A stretch of DNA of 64,000 nt from Croceitalea marina (GCF_042684265.1 NZ_JBHULB010000016.1:62001-126000); one strand, 5' to 3'. Positions 41,981 through 51,768 are shown, counted from the first letter of the stretch. Program-made: numbers and translations. Notes: generated by a model from the letters alone, not told the origin.

Positions 41981-42009
41981 GCTTGATTTGTCGTGAAGCT
42001 TTTCTATTT
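41948..42009 (-). terminator. Long imperfect inverted repeat at the end of the tandem array, probable tRNA 3' terminator
   Basis: AAATAGAAAAGC (41948-41959) pairs with GCTTTTCTATTT (41998-42009), and inside it CAAATTCAAGC pairs with GCTTGATTTG. Read on the minus strand just after tRNA-Arg, the right side ends in GGGGCTTTTCTATTTT, resembling a terminator. The inner arm reuses the start of the repeat unit. Confidence 0.5.
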
Positions 42010-42014
42010 ATTCG

Positions 42015-42088
42015 TGACCACGGAGGGATTCAAACCCCCGACCGCTGGAGCCGAAATCCAGTGCTCTATTCAGCTGAGCTACGTGGCC
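42015..42088 (-). tRNA. tRNA-Arg (anticodon TCG)
   Basis: A 74-base cloverleaf. Acceptor GGCCACG pairs with CGTGGTC (one G-U), the anticodon stem is CTGGA/TCCAG with loop TTTCGGC and anticodon TCG (42052-42054), and the T-arm is GGGGG-TTTGAAT-CCCTC. The D-arm contains GCTC/GAGC. Discriminator base is A and the CCA end is not encoded. It reads CGA-type Arg codons by wobble. Confidence 0.96.
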
Positions 42089-42098
42089 TTTTTACCTA

Positions 42099-42551
42099 TT
42101 AAGAACTTAGTTTATTTTTTACTATCGTAGAAATGGTTTTGCCATCAGCCTGACCAGCCAATTCTTTAGAAACAATGCCCATTACCTTACCCATATCTTG
42201 CATACCGGACGCACCGATACTATCAATTGTTTGCACCACAACTTTTTCAATTTCTTCTTCTGTAAGTTGCTCAGGTAAAAACTTTTCGATTACGGCAACT
42301 TGGGCTAATTCAGGCTCCGCTAAATCGCTGCGCCCTTGCTCGGTAAAAATAGCGGCACTATCCTTACGTTGTTTTACCAATTTTTGCACCAATTTCACTT
42401 CATCTTCCTCAGAAAGTTCTGCTCCTGCGCCTTTATCTGTCTGAGCCAATAAAATTGCGGATTTAATGGCACGTAACGATTCTAAAGCCACTGTATCTTT
42501 AGCTTTCATAGCGGCTTTCATCTCAGTCATTACCTTTTCTTGCAAACTCAT
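42099..42551 (-). CDS. GatB/YqeY domain protein
   Basis: A 150-residue YqeY-type protein, homologous to the tail domain of the tRNA amidotransferase subunit GatB. It begins MSLQEKVMTEMKAAMKAKD and carries LRAIKSAILLAQTDKG, then a C-terminal half with EKFLPEQLTEEEIEKVV and DMGKVMGIVSKELAGQADGK. It may bind tRNA-like substrates; the enzyme role is not established. It is 10 bases upstream of tRNA-Arg on the same strand, so a joint transcript is likely. It is separated from ftsZ by a terminator. Confidence 0.9.
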   Translation of the reverse strand: MSLQEKVMTEMKAAMKAKDTVALESLRAIKSAILLAQTDKGAGAELSEEDEVKLVQKLVKQRKDSAAIFTEQGRSDLAEPELAQVAVIEKFLPEQLTEEEIEKVVVQTIDSIGASGMQDMGKVMGIVSKELAGQADGKTISTIVKNKLSS

Positions 42552-42579
42552 CTTAAACTTATTTAGGGCAGCGAAGATA

Positions 42580-42617
42580 AAAAATAAACCCGAAAGTATG
42601 TTTCATCTTTCGGGTTT
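42580..42617 (-). terminator. Rho-independent terminator of the dcw operon (after ftsZ)
   Basis: A perfect 11-bp stem AAACCCGAAAG / CTTTCGGGTTT (42586-42596 and 42607-42617) with a 10-base loop. On the minus strand the stem is followed by ATTTTTTATC. It lies 37 bases after the ftsZ stop. Confidence 0.85.
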
Positions 42618-42653
42618 AAACGTTCCATTAAAATGGAAGCAAACTAAACACTA

Positions 42654-44609
42654 CTAATCAACATTGTCATGTAAAAATGAGTTATTCGAACGTAATTGAA
42701 TTTCATCATTACTATCTTCTCCTAAACTCATTCTAGACACTTTTTGTTCTTTTGGTGCGTCATCTAAATCAACACCTTGTCTCTTGTAAGCTGGCTGCTT
42801 TTCAATTTCATCGATACTGTTTCGATTGTTTTGAAACTTATAATTGAAATTCTTCAGCTTCTTTCTACGCTCGTCTGCCCTGTCTTTTAATAAATCGTTT
42901 ATTGAACTATTAAAAGGATCTACTTGTTTTGAACTATCTCCTTCTGCGGAAGCTTCCGCCTTAATGGTCTTTTTTTCAAAAACCAATTCGTCTTCAACTA
43001 ACTTAGGCTCATGAGTTTCAGCTACTGACCTAGCTCCTGTTAGCTTCGTCTCTAGCTCCATATATTCCTCAAGATTATAGCGTGTCTCTCCTTCCGTATT
43101 ATAGTCTATCACCGGACTAACCTCTACATATTCATTGACATCGATATCTTTTACTTCTTCGCCTAAATCAAAGGTAATTGTGTTTTCTTTCTCGTCATCT
43201 TCGCCACTGTTGATAGGCATGTCGAAAGTTAAGGCGAATTGGTCTTCCTCCTCCTTGGCAGAAACTACCTCAGGGTCTACGACGTCAATATCGTTTAAAA
43301 TATTTTTGGCTTCAATTATGATAAAATCGTCATCATGATTTTCAGCAATAGTCTCTTTAACTGGTTGTGCCACAACTTCCTCATAAAAGACATTAAAATT
43401 TCTGATGTAATTCGTAGTTTCAATTAGATCAGATTCGGGCATTTTAATTTCCGATTCTTCAACTTCTTCTACAAGTTGATGTTTGATAACCGGCTCTTCA
43501 AGAGAAACATTAATATCGAAATTTGGTTTTGTCTTTTCCGCAGTTAAATCGTGAACCGCCTTTTGTTCGTCTTCCAGTGTGTGAATAATACGTTTAGACT
43601 CCGTATTTACAATATCATCTTGTTGATCGCTTGCAAAACCTGTTGCAATAATAGTTACCGCTATTGCGTCTCCTAAGGCTTCATCTTCACCGATACCCAT
43701 AATAATATTTGCACCATGACCCGCCTCTAACTGAATAAAATCATTGATTTCACCAATTTCGTCAATTGTAATTTCTTGACTACCAGAAACAATAAGCAAC
43801 AATACGTTTTTGGCACCCGTAATCTTATTATCATTAAGCAATGGTGAATCTAAGGCCTTTGAAATAGCTTCATTCGCCCGGGCTGACCCAGAAGCGTTCG
43901 CAGAACCCATAATGGCCGTACCACTATCGGACAATACGGTTTTAGCATCTCTGAGGTCAATGTTTTGTGTGTAGTGATGTGTAATTACCTCGGCAATACC
44001 TTTCGCAGCTGTAGAAAGTACTTCATCAGCTTTTGAGAAACCAGCTTTATACCCTAAGTTTCCATAAATATCACGTAGCTTATTGTTATTAATAACAATT
44101 AAAGAATCAACATTATCACGCAACTTTTCAATACCCATTTGGGCTTGCTTACAACGAGGCATTCCTTCGAACTGAAAAGGAGTTGTTACAATACCTACAG
44201 TAAGCACACCCATTTCTTTTGCTGCTTTGGCAATAATCGGAGCGGCACCCGTACCAGTTCCTCCGCCCATACCTGCAGTAATAAATACCATTTTAGTCGT
44301 ATGTTCTAGCATGCTTTTAATATCTTCCATGCTTTCCATTGCTGCCTGCTCGCCAACTTCTGGGTTTGCCCCTGCTCCTAAACCTTCGGTCAAGGACACC
44401 CCTAATTGAATCTTATTAGGTACAGGGCTGTTCTCTAAAGCCTGTGCATCTGTATTACAGATGATAAAATCGACTCCGTTGATACCGGCTTGAAACATAT
44501 GGTTGATAGCATTGCTACCACCCCCGCCTACACCGATTACCTTTATCACATTGCTCTTGTTCTTGGGTAAATCAAAAGCGATATTGTCAAATTCGTTGCT
44601 TTTACTCAT
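42654..44609 (-). CDS. ftsZ: Cell division GTPase FtsZ
   Basis: A 651-residue tubulin-like GTPase that forms the division ring. The GTPase core (about 15-330) has IGVGGGGSNAINHM (25-38), the tubulin signature GGGTGTG (115-121), and NNNKLRDIYGNLGY. The C-terminal linker of about 270 residues is acidic and Ser/Glu-rich, much longer than the some 50 residues in E. coli, a flavobacterial trait. The last residues SFLHDNVD match the conserved end in Flavobacteria that would bind FtsA. It is the last gene of the dcw cluster, 25 bases after ftsA, with a strong terminator beyond. Confidence 0.97.
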   Translation of the reverse strand: MSKSNEFDNIAFDLPKNKSNVIKVIGVGGGGSNAINHMFQAGINGVDFIICNTDAQALENSPVPNKIQLGVSLTEGLGAGANPEVGEQAAMESMEDIKSMLEHTTKMVFITAGMGGGTGTGAAPIIAKAAKEMGVLTVGIVTTPFQFEGMPRCKQAQMGIEKLRDNVDSLIVINNNKLRDIYGNLGYKAGFSKADEVLSTAAKGIAEVITHHYTQNIDLRDAKTVLSDSGTAIMGSANASGSARANEAISKALDSPLLNDNKITGAKNVLLLIVSGSQEITIDEIGEINDFIQLEAGHGANIIMGIGEDEALGDAIAVTIIATGFASDQQDDIVNTESKRIIHTLEDEQKAVHDLTAEKTKPNFDINVSLEEPVIKHQLVEEVEESEIKMPESDLIETTNYIRNFNVFYEEVVAQPVKETIAENHDDDFIIIEAKNILNDIDVVDPEVVSAKEEEDQFALTFDMPINSGEDDEKENTITFDLGEEVKDIDVNEYVEVSPVIDYNTEGETRYNLEEYMELETKLTGARSVAETHEPKLVEDELVFEKKTIKAEASAEGDSSKQVDPFNSSINDLLKDRADERRKKLKNFNYKFQNNRNSIDEIEKQPAYKRQGVDLDDAPKEQKVSRMSLGEDSNDEIQLRSNNSFLHDNVD

Positions 44610-44634
44610 GGGTGCTCTATTTATTGATGATATT

Positions 44635-45972
44635 TTATTCTGCGTTATCTAAAAAGTCTTTCAGTTTTTCTGACCACTTGTCAAAAATCGACTTTCGTTC
44701 TTTCTGTAATGCATTCGTACTTCCTGAAACTGTTGTTTGTGCATTCTCTTCTACCAAAACACCTTCAAACTCTTGCTCTTGAGGCCCTAATTTTGGTGCA
44801 GTATTCTTTGAGCTGGTTTCCAATGCATTCATTAACAAACCAACAGCTGTAGCATATAATGGACTGGCAATTTCTTCATCGGAATCTCCAGCTAAATGTT
44901 CATTTGGATAGCCAATTCTAGTATCCATACCTGTAATGTACTCCACCAGCTGCTTTAAGTGTTTCAACTGACTTCCGCCTCCGGTAAGAACGATACCAGC
45001 TATTAATTTTTTCTTTTGTTCTTCGTGGCCGTAATTTTTGATTTCCACATAAACCTGCTCTACAATCTCAACAACCCTCGCGTGAATAATCTTCGAAAGG
45101 TTTTTTAATGTAATTTCTTTTGGCTCTCGACCTCTTAAACCTGGTATTGAAACAATCTCATTATCCTTATTCTCCCCTGGCCACGCAGACCCGAATTTCA
45201 TCTTTAAAAGTTCGGCCTGTTTTTCTATTATTGAACAACCTTCTTTGATATCCTCTGTAATCACATTACCACCAAAAGGAATAACCGAGGTATGACGAAT
45301 GATACCATCTTTGAAAATGGCCAAATCAGTTGTTCCGCCACCTATATCTATCAAGGCTACGCCTGCTTCTTTCTCCTCTTGGCTTAAAACAGCTTCTGCA
45401 GATGCTAGGGGTTCAAGGGTTATATTTGCTAAATCCAACCCAGCACTTTTGATACAACGACCAATATTTTTTATGGATGATACTTGACCAACTACTACGT
45501 GAAAGTTAGCTTCTAAACGGCCTCCATACATACCTATGGGCTGCTTAATCTCACTTTGGCCATCTACCTTATACTCTTGCGGCAGTACATGGATAATTTC
45601 TTCCCCTGGAAGCATTACCAACTTATAAACCTGATTACAGAGTTTATCCAAGTCTTCATCATTAATCACTTCTTCTGCGTTGGGTCGCGTGATGTAATCA
45701 CTATGTTGTAAACTTCTAATGTGCTGACCTGCAATACCAACAACTACAGAACCTATTTTTAACCCCGCATTTACCTCGGCCTGTTCAACGGCTTGTTGAA
45801 TTGAAGAAATGGTTTGTGTAATGTTATTTACTACCCCACGGTGAACACCTAAGCTTTTAGACCTACCAGTACCCAAAATCTCGATTTTACCGTACTCGTT
45901 TTCTCTTCCTATAATGGCTACAATTTTAGTTGTACCAATATCTAATCCAACTGAATAATTACCTTGTTCCAT
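44635..45972 (-). CDS. ftsA: Cell division protein FtsA
   Basis: A 445-residue actin-like protein that tethers FtsZ to the membrane. Residues visible include VGLDIGTTKI (8-17, ATP phosphate 1), IDIGGGTTDLAIF (about 206-218, phosphate 2) and GIVLTGGGSQL (about 325-335). The 1c domain follows the first phosphate motif (about 84-160). A C-terminal amphipathic end (IFDKWSEKLKDFLDNAE) is a typical membrane-targeting helix. It lies between ftsQ and ftsZ in the usual order, 3 bases from ftsQ and 25 from ftsZ. Confidence 0.96.
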   Translation of the reverse strand: MEQGNYSVGLDIGTTKIVAIIGRENEYGKIEILGTGRSKSLGVHRGVVNNITQTISSIQQAVEQAEVNAGLKIGSVVVGIAGQHIRSLQHSDYITRPNAEEVINDEDLDKLCNQVYKLVMLPGEEIIHVLPQEYKVDGQSEIKQPIGMYGGRLEANFHVVVGQVSSIKNIGRCIKSAGLDLANITLEPLASAEAVLSQEEKEAGVALIDIGGGTTDLAIFKDGIIRHTSVIPFGGNVITEDIKEGCSIIEKQAELLKMKFGSAWPGENKDNEIVSIPGLRGREPKEITLKNLSKIIHARVVEIVEQVYVEIKNYGHEEQKKKLIAGIVLTGGGSQLKHLKQLVEYITGMDTRIGYPNEHLAGDSDEEIASPLYATAVGLLMNALETSSKNTAPKLGPQEQEFEGVLVEENAQTTVSGSTNALQKERKSIFDKWSEKLKDFLDNAE

Positions 45973-45975
45973 AAT

Positions 45976-46695
45976 TTATATTTTGGTGCAAACCACTTGA
46001 TTATCAAATTCTAAACTAACTACTGCGTACTTTGTCAATGTTTTATCCTTTGCTGCTTTTACATAAAAAGCCATAAAGTTTTTGAACTTTTCATCAAGAT
46101 TCTCCACACCGCCCAAATTCACTACAAAATTTTCGACTCTTAGCTTTAACTGGTACTTATTTTCATCTTCTATATGAATACCAATTACATTTTTTCTAAG
46201 AAAATCATCCTCATTTACAAATTCTAAAATGACATAAGCGTCCTCAAGGGTTTTACCCGTAATTTTACCTGTGATGATAGGCACTCTTGCCGAATGATGC
46301 CTTGATAGCGGCATGCGATTTCCCGTATCATCTAAATAGAATTTAGAGATTCCCTCAACCCTTCCAATAGGTTTACGCTGAACAATTTTAGAAATAAGCT
46401 CCCCCTCAATTGAGAGATAGACTTGGGCACTTTTCACCATAGGATTAGACTTAATCACCGTCTCTATGGAGTTCAAAACTACTTGTTCTTTTGCCCTATT
46501 TTTTAAGCTTCCATAATTTTGTATTAACAATTTATTAACCGAATCTTCGGTCAGGTATAAATTGTTGTCTCCCAAAAACTTAATGTTGATATCATCTACT
46601 TTTTTCTGCTTACTTCTATGATCGGCAAAACCATAAAGGCCTCCAATTGCCAAAAGCAGACTTACAATTTTTATATAATTCCAATTAACTCGCAT
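45976..46695 (-). CDS. ftsQ: Cell division protein FtsQ/DivIB
   Basis: A 239-residue bitopic protein: short cytosolic start, one membrane helix (about 6-22, YIKIVSLLLAIGGLYGF), then POTRA-like and beta domains outside. The FKFL-like start of POTRA (DDINIKFLGDNNLYLTED) and the beta part (PMVKSAQVYLSIEGELISKI) are recognisable. It recruits FtsL and FtsB homologues to the septum. Its start overlaps murC by 11 bases, so it is coupled. FtsQ sequences vary much; the place in the cluster strengthens the call. Confidence 0.88.
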   Translation of the reverse strand: MRVNWNYIKIVSLLLAIGGLYGFADHRSKQKKVDDINIKFLGDNNLYLTEDSVNKLLIQNYGSLKNRAKEQVVLNSIETVIKSNPMVKSAQVYLSIEGELISKIVQRKPIGRVEGISKFYLDDTGNRMPLSRHHSARVPIITGKITGKTLEDAYVILEFVNEDDFLRKNVIGIHIEDENKYQLKLRVENFVVNLGGVENLDEKFKNFMAFYVKAAKDKTLTKYAVVSLEFDNQVVCTKI

Positions 46696-48037
46696 AAGTC
46701 AATTCTTTTTTTAATCTAGAAACCTCAAGACCAATATCACCCGCACCCATTGTCACCAAAACCTCGGGCTCGGTATTTGCAATGGCGGATACCAATTCTG
46801 ACTTTTCTACTAATTTTTTATTTTGATTCTCTATTTTATCCAATAACCAAGAAGATGTTACCCCTTCTATAGGTTCTTCTCTTGCCGGATAGATATCCAA
46901 CAACAAAATCGCATCAAACCTTGCCAAGCTTGAAGCAAAACCATCTACAAAATCTTGAGTTCTAGAATACAAATGTGGTTGAAAGACTACCGTTACTTTT
47001 TTATTAGGATGCATCTCTGAAACAGCCTGATGCACCGCTTCTATTTCAGTAGGATGATGAGCATAATCATCGATGAAAACAAAGTTATTTTCTTTGATTT
47101 GATACGAAAACCTTCGTTGCACACCCTTAAAAGATGCTAATGCCTCAGCTAGGCGGCGTGGCTGGGAAATGGCCTGCGCCGCCATTGCAAAAGCTGCTAA
47201 TCCATTAAGCAAATTGTGCTTACCCGGTTTATTAAAACGAACATTCTTCAATATTTCTTCCGGGGTTTTCAAATCAAATATGTAGGTGCCATGTTCAATT
47301 ACAATGTTTGTGATGCAATAATCAGATTCATCATCCAATCCGTATGTGATACCTTTTAGCGGTAATCCATTTCGGACCAATAACTTTCCATTAGGATTTA
47401 GCTTTTTAGCAAAATCATTGAAAGACTTTTTTATTTCCTCGTCAGAACCATAAATATCAAGATGGTCTGCATCCATTGAGGTAATGCAAGCGACATCTGG
47501 CGAAAGTTGCAGAAAAGAGCGATCATACTCATCGGCCTCAACCACGGAATACTCTGTTCCTTCTAAAACAAAATTGCTGTTGAAGTCTTCAGAAATACCT
47601 CCTAAAAATGCGACTAAAGGTGTTTGCGTTTCCTTAAGAAGATGTGCAAGGATACTAGATGTTGTTGTTTTACCATGTGTTCCGGCTACCGCAAAACAAA
47701 ATGTATCCTTAGTTATAATTCCCAAAACTTCTGAACGCTTTTTTACCTGAAACCCATTTTCCATAAAAAAACATAGTTCTTTATGGCTATTTGGAACAGC
47801 AGGAGTGTAAATAACTAGAGTGTTTTCGATAGACTTAAAATCTTGCAAAATCAAATCAACACTGTCCTCAAGATGTATATCAATGCCTAATTCAATTAAA
47901 TCATCAACCAGTGGCGTTTTGGTTTTATCATAACCGGCTACATTCTTATCAATAAACTTGAAATAACGTGCTAAAGCAGACATACCGATGCCTCCAATAC
48001 CTATAAAATATACGTTATGTATGTCTTTCAAATTCAT
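46685..48037 (-). CDS. murC: UDP-N-acetylmuramate-L-alanine ligase MurC
   Basis: A 450-residue cytosolic Mur ligase that adds L-Ala to UDP-MurNAc. IGIGGIGMSALARYF (12-26) forms the UDP-binding site, AGTHGKTTT (118-126) the ATP loop, and EADEYDRSF, then HHPTEIEA (about 334-341), complete the catalytic site. Length is normal for Bacteroidetes. It stands between murG and ftsQ in the dcw cluster and overlaps ftsQ by 11 bases. Confidence 0.96.
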   Translation of the reverse strand: MNLKDIHNVYFIGIGGIGMSALARYFKFIDKNVAGYDKTKTPLVDDLIELGIDIHLEDSVDLILQDFKSIENTLVIYTPAVPNSHKELCFFMENGFQVKKRSEVLGIITKDTFCFAVAGTHGKTTTSSILAHLLKETQTPLVAFLGGISEDFNSNFVLEGTEYSVVEADEYDRSFLQLSPDVACITSMDADHLDIYGSDEEIKKSFNDFAKKLNPNGKLLVRNGLPLKGITYGLDDESDYCITNIVIEHGTYIFDLKTPEEILKNVRFNKPGKHNLLNGLAAFAMAAQAISQPRRLAEALASFKGVQRRFSYQIKENNFVFIDDYAHHPTEIEAVHQAVSEMHPNKKVTVVFQPHLYSRTQDFVDGFASSLARFDAILLLDIYPAREEPIEGVTSSWLLDKIENQNKKLVEKSELVSAIANTEPEVLVTMGAGDIGLEVSRLKKELTYAS

Positions 48038-48079
48038 TTTTAATCTCTTATCCTATTTCAAAAAGCTCAAAAGTTAAAA

Positions 48080-49237
48080 TCAAAACTTCCATTTAGATCT
48101 TGGCAAATGACTTACTTCTTCTCTTTTTTTATTAATCCTGTCACACATTTTCATGATGCCTTCAATTAAATCTGCAATATCACTGGTAGCGCTTGGCAAG
48201 GCCAGTTTGCTAATATTAACTGCTAAGTTTTTTTGCTCTTCTTTTGATGTAACTAGCCTTTTAAAAACCATTTCAAAATCAGCATCTAAATCTTTCTCCT
48301 CTATTAATAATGCGGCATCATCTTTTACTAGCGCTTCTGCATTTTTTGTTTGATGGTCTTCCGCCACATTAGGCGATGGTATAAAAACAGTTGGTTTGCC
48401 TACCAAACATAATTCCGATACAGAACCTGCACCTGCCCTAGAAATGATGATATCAGCTGCGGCATAGGCAAAATCCATTTTATTTAAAAAGGCTTTTACT
48501 TTTACATTTTCAGAATCATATTTTTTATATTCCTCGTAATAGAGTTTACCACATTGCCACAATACTTGAATACCCAATTCTTTGAAAAAATCGAGCTCTT
48601 TTTCTATTAATTGGTTGATACGCCTTGCACCCAAACTGCCCCCTAAAACCAATAGGATTGGTTGACTAGCTTGGAGTCCAAAAAAGGCAGATGCTTCATC
48701 CTTACCAACTTTAATGTCTATCAAATCAGAACGTACTGGGTTTCCTGTTTTTGCAACTACGGTTCCTTTCGGGAAAAAGCGTTCCATGTTATCATAAGCG
48801 ACGCAAATAACTTTGGCGTTTTTGGCCAAAACTTTATTGGTTATACCCGCAAATGAGTTTTGTTCCTGTAAAACACATGGTACATTGGCACTTGCGGCCA
48901 TTTTTAATAATGCGCCACTTGCAAACCCCCCAGTACCTATAGCAACATGAGGTTGAAACTGTTTTACTATTTTACGTGCTCTCAACAAACTACTTATCAA
49001 TTTTAAAGGAAACAGTACGTTTTTTACTGTCAGCCTTCTTTGTATTCCGCTTATCCAAAGTCCTTCAATCTTATACCCAGCTTGAGGTACTTTTTCCATC
49101 TCCATTTTATCTTTTGCCCCAACAAACAAAAACTCAGCATCAGGATATCTTTGCTTTAATTCATTTGCTATCGCAATGGCAGGATAAATATGTCCGCCTG
49201 TTCCACCTCCAGAAAGTATGAACCTATAATTGCCCAC
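48080..49237 (-). CDS. murG: UDP-N-acetylglucosamine-undecaprenyl-PP-MurNAc-pentapeptide transferase MurG
   Basis: A 385-residue GT-B enzyme that makes lipid II at the cytosolic membrane face. SGGGTGGHIYPAIAIANEL (9-27) is the first Gly-rich loop; VGTGGFASG-like AIGTGGFASGALL (about 99-111), LGGSLGARRINQ (about 198-209) and RAGAGSVSELCLVGKP (about 264-279) give the acceptor and donor sites. A basic tail (NKKREEVSHLPRSKWKF) follows the fold. It overlaps ftsW by 14 bases, so lipid II synthesis and polymerase are coupled. Confidence 0.97.
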   Translation of the reverse strand: MGNYRFILSGGGTGGHIYPAIAIANELKQRYPDAEFLFVGAKDKMEMEKVPQAGYKIEGLWISGIQRRLTVKNVLFPLKLISSLLRARKIVKQFQPHVAIGTGGFASGALLKMAASANVPCVLQEQNSFAGITNKVLAKNAKVICVAYDNMERFFPKGTVVAKTGNPVRSDLIDIKVGKDEASAFFGLQASQPILLVLGGSLGARRINQLIEKELDFFKELGIQVLWQCGKLYYEEYKKYDSENVKVKAFLNKMDFAYAAADIIISRAGAGSVSELCLVGKPTVFIPSPNVAEDHQTKNAEALVKDDAALLIEEKDLDADFEMVFKRLVTSKEEQKNLAVNISKLALPSATSDIADLIEGIMKMCDRINKKREEVSHLPRSKWKF

Positions 49238-50426
49238 TTAGAACTTCTAAAGGATTTGTATCATCAATTTCAGAGGACATAATTTCCTCTTGTTTTTTAT
49301 CGCTTGCACTTAATACAATACCTATTGCCAAACAGGTCATCCAAATTGATGTGCCTCCCATACTAATTAATGGCAAGGGTTGGCCCGTAGTAGGAAATAA
49401 TTGTACTACTACCGCCATATTTATAAAGGCCTGAAATACAATAGGCAAACCAACACCTATGACCAATAGTTTTGCAAAAACCGTTTTTGCAGAATTCGCG
49501 ACCACCACAATTCTAAATAGCAAGAGCAAATAGAAAAACAACAATCCCAATCCTCCAATCAATCCATATTCTTCTATAATTATGGCAAATATGAAATCTG
49601 ACTCGCTTTGGGATAGACTATTCTTCATCACACTTTTACCCGCACCCTTTCCGAAGAGTCCGCCTTGAGCCACGGCCATTTTTGCATCATTAGCTTGTCG
49701 GGTTGCATCGGCACTCGCATCTTCTGGATGCATAAACGTCTCTATTCTTGTTTTCCAAGTACCGGCCCTATCAGGCAAAGCTTCTGTAGCATTGAACAAT
49801 ACGAATAGAAACATACTGGCCATTACGATACCCGTACCTGTAATTACAAAAAGATATTTTAGAGGATACCCGCCTAAAAAGCACATCAACAGCGCCAAAA
49901 AACCAACAATAGCCGCGGTAGAAAAATTGGCAGGAAGTATTAAGCCTACTACTAAACAAACGGGCAACCATAAGGGTAGGATGCTTTCTGTAAATGTGAT
50001 TTCAGTTTCACGTATTTTACTAAGGTATCTGGCAATCCAAATCATTAATACTACCGTAGCCAAAGTCGAAGTTTGAAATTTGACCCCCACAAAAGGTATA
50101 GGTATCCATCGATTGGCACTAACCCCACCAATATTGGTCTCTACGGTTAAAGTATAGCCTAAAAGCACCAAGATTATTGGCATTGCAATCAATACCAACC
50201 CCTTGAAATAATGCGTAGGTATACGATGTACCGCATATACGATCATGAAACCTAAGAAAAGTAATACACCATGTTTTATTAAATGGCTTATAGTAGTCCC
50301 ACTGTCTTTTACATAGACCAAATTGGTACTGGCACTGTAAACCGGCAAGAATGAAAACAAAGCCAAAAGAGCAACAATTGCCCAAATCGCTTTATCTCCC
50401 CTTAAGTTTTTCAAAAGTGCCAACAT
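49224..50426 (-). CDS. ftsW: Septal peptidoglycan glycosyltransferase FtsW
   Basis: A 400-residue integral membrane SEDS protein with about ten helices. Family motifs: FKGLVLIAMPIILVLLGYTL, GGVSANRWIPI (about 105-115), QGGLFGKGAGKSVMKN (about 252-267) and the invariant GLIGGLGLLFFY with TTGQPLPLISMGGTS near the end. It polymerises lipid II during division together with FtsI encoded upstream in this cluster. It overlaps murG by 14 bases and is 6 bases after murD. Confidence 0.95.
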   Translation of the reverse strand: MLALLKNLRGDKAIWAIVALLALFSFLPVYSASTNLVYVKDSGTTISHLIKHGVLLFLGFMIVYAVHRIPTHYFKGLVLIAMPIILVLLGYTLTVETNIGGVSANRWIPIPFVGVKFQTSTLATVVLMIWIARYLSKIRETEITFTESILPLWLPVCLVVGLILPANFSTAAIVGFLALLMCFLGGYPLKYLFVITGTGIVMASMFLFVLFNATEALPDRAGTWKTRIETFMHPEDASADATRQANDAKMAVAQGGLFGKGAGKSVMKNSLSQSESDFIFAIIIEEYGLIGGLGLLFFYLLLLFRIVVVANSAKTVFAKLLVIGVGLPIVFQAFINMAVVVQLFPTTGQPLPLISMGGTSIWMTCLAIGIVLSASDKKQEEIMSSEIDDTNPLEVLSGQL

Positions 50427-50432
50427 TACTCC

Positions 50433-51767
50433 TTATAATTTTTTAATTGCTGCTTTAAACTGATTGCCTCTATCCTCATAATTTTCGAAAAGGTCAAAAC
50501 TTGCGCAAGCAGGTGATAACAGCACAGTATCTCCGCGCTCCGAGATTTTATATGCTACTTTAATAGCCTCTTCCATTGAAAAAGTTTCTACCAATGGCTC
50601 AACGACATTACCAAAGGCCTCAATCAATTTTGAATTATCTACCCCCAGACAAATAATTGCCTTAACCTTTTCACGGACCATGGGCATTAACTCGCTATAA
50701 TCGTTTCCTTTATCCACACCACCAACAATCCAAACAATAGGTTTTTTAATGCCCTCTAGTGCGTAATATGTTGCGTTAATATTGGTTGCCTTTGAATCGT
50801 TTATGTATTCAACGTGGTTGATTTTCAATACCTTTTCCAAACGGTGTGGCGCTCCCTGAAAATTTTGTATGCTTTGTAGAATAGTCTCTTTACGAACATT
50901 CACCAAAAGTGAAGCAAGACCTGCAGCCATAGCGTTTTTTACATTGTGTTGCCCTTCTAAGGCTAAAAAATCTGTGCTCATTTTCAAAGTATTATGTTCT
51001 ATGTTTATTCTAATTATATTTTTATCTAACCAAGCCCCATACGCTTGTTCTATTTTGAGCGAAAAAGGGACTAATTTGGATTTAACAGGATGTTCTTTTA
51101 ACCAATCAACTATAACTTCATCATCAGCATCATAAATCAGATAATCTGTTTCATCTTGATTCATTGCAATACGAAATTTAGAGGCGATATAGTTTTCAAA
51201 TTGATATTCATATCGATCTAAATGATCTGGTGTAATGTTGGTTATAATGGCGACTTTAGGTTTAAATCCCAGAACCCCATCTAATTGAAAGCTGCTTATT
51301 TCCAACACGTAGTGGCTAAAATCATTTTCGGCAACCATTTTAGCATAACTATCACCAATATTACCGGCCATTCCAACATGTAAACCACCTTCTTTCAAAA
51401 GGTGATTAGCCAGCATTGTCGTAGTGGTCTTGCCATTACTCCCAGTAATTCCGATGATTATTGCATCGGTGTATTTTGATGCAAACTCGATTTCAGAAAT
51501 AACGGGGATACCATTATTTACCAATTGTTTCACTAAAGCAACCTTATCGGGTATACCAGGGCTTTTCATTACCACATCGGCCTTTAAAACTTCAGCTTCC
51601 GTATGCTGATTTTCTTCCCATTCAATCTCAAAATGTTCAAGAACTTTTTTGTATTCTTCTTTTATCTCTCCTTTATCGGAAACAAAAACCTCAAAGCCTT
51701 TTTGTTTCCCCAAGATGGCCGTACCTACTCCACTTTCTCCTCCACCAAGAACCACCAATCGTTGCAT
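50433..51767 (-). CDS. murD: UDP-N-acetylmuramoyl-L-alanine-D-glutamate ligase MurD
   Basis: A 444-residue Mur ligase that adds D-Glu to UDP-MurNAc-L-Ala. LGGGESGVG (7-15) begins the UDP-binding part, TGSNGKTTT (108-116) is the ATP loop, and ITPDHLDRYEYQF, INDSKATN (about 326-333) and LSPACASFDLFENYEDRGN are catalytic/C-terminal signatures. It lies between mraY and ftsW in the conventional order, 1 base after mraY. Confidence 0.96.
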   Translation of the reverse strand: MQRLVVLGGGESGVGTAILGKQKGFEVFVSDKGEIKEEYKKVLEHFEIEWEENQHTEAEVLKADVVMKSPGIPDKVALVKQLVNNGIPVISEIEFASKYTDAIIIGITGSNGKTTTTMLANHLLKEGGLHVGMAGNIGDSYAKMVAENDFSHYVLEISSFQLDGVLGFKPKVAIITNITPDHLDRYEYQFENYIASKFRIAMNQDETDYLIYDADDEVIVDWLKEHPVKSKLVPFSLKIEQAYGAWLDKNIIRINIEHNTLKMSTDFLALEGQHNVKNAMAAGLASLLVNVRKETILQSIQNFQGAPHRLEKVLKINHVEYINDSKATNINATYYALEGIKKPIVWIVGGVDKGNDYSELMPMVREKVKAIICLGVDNSKLIEAFGNVVEPLVETFSMEEAIKVAYKISERGDTVLLSPACASFDLFENYEDRGNQFKAAIKKL

Positions 51768-51768
51768 C

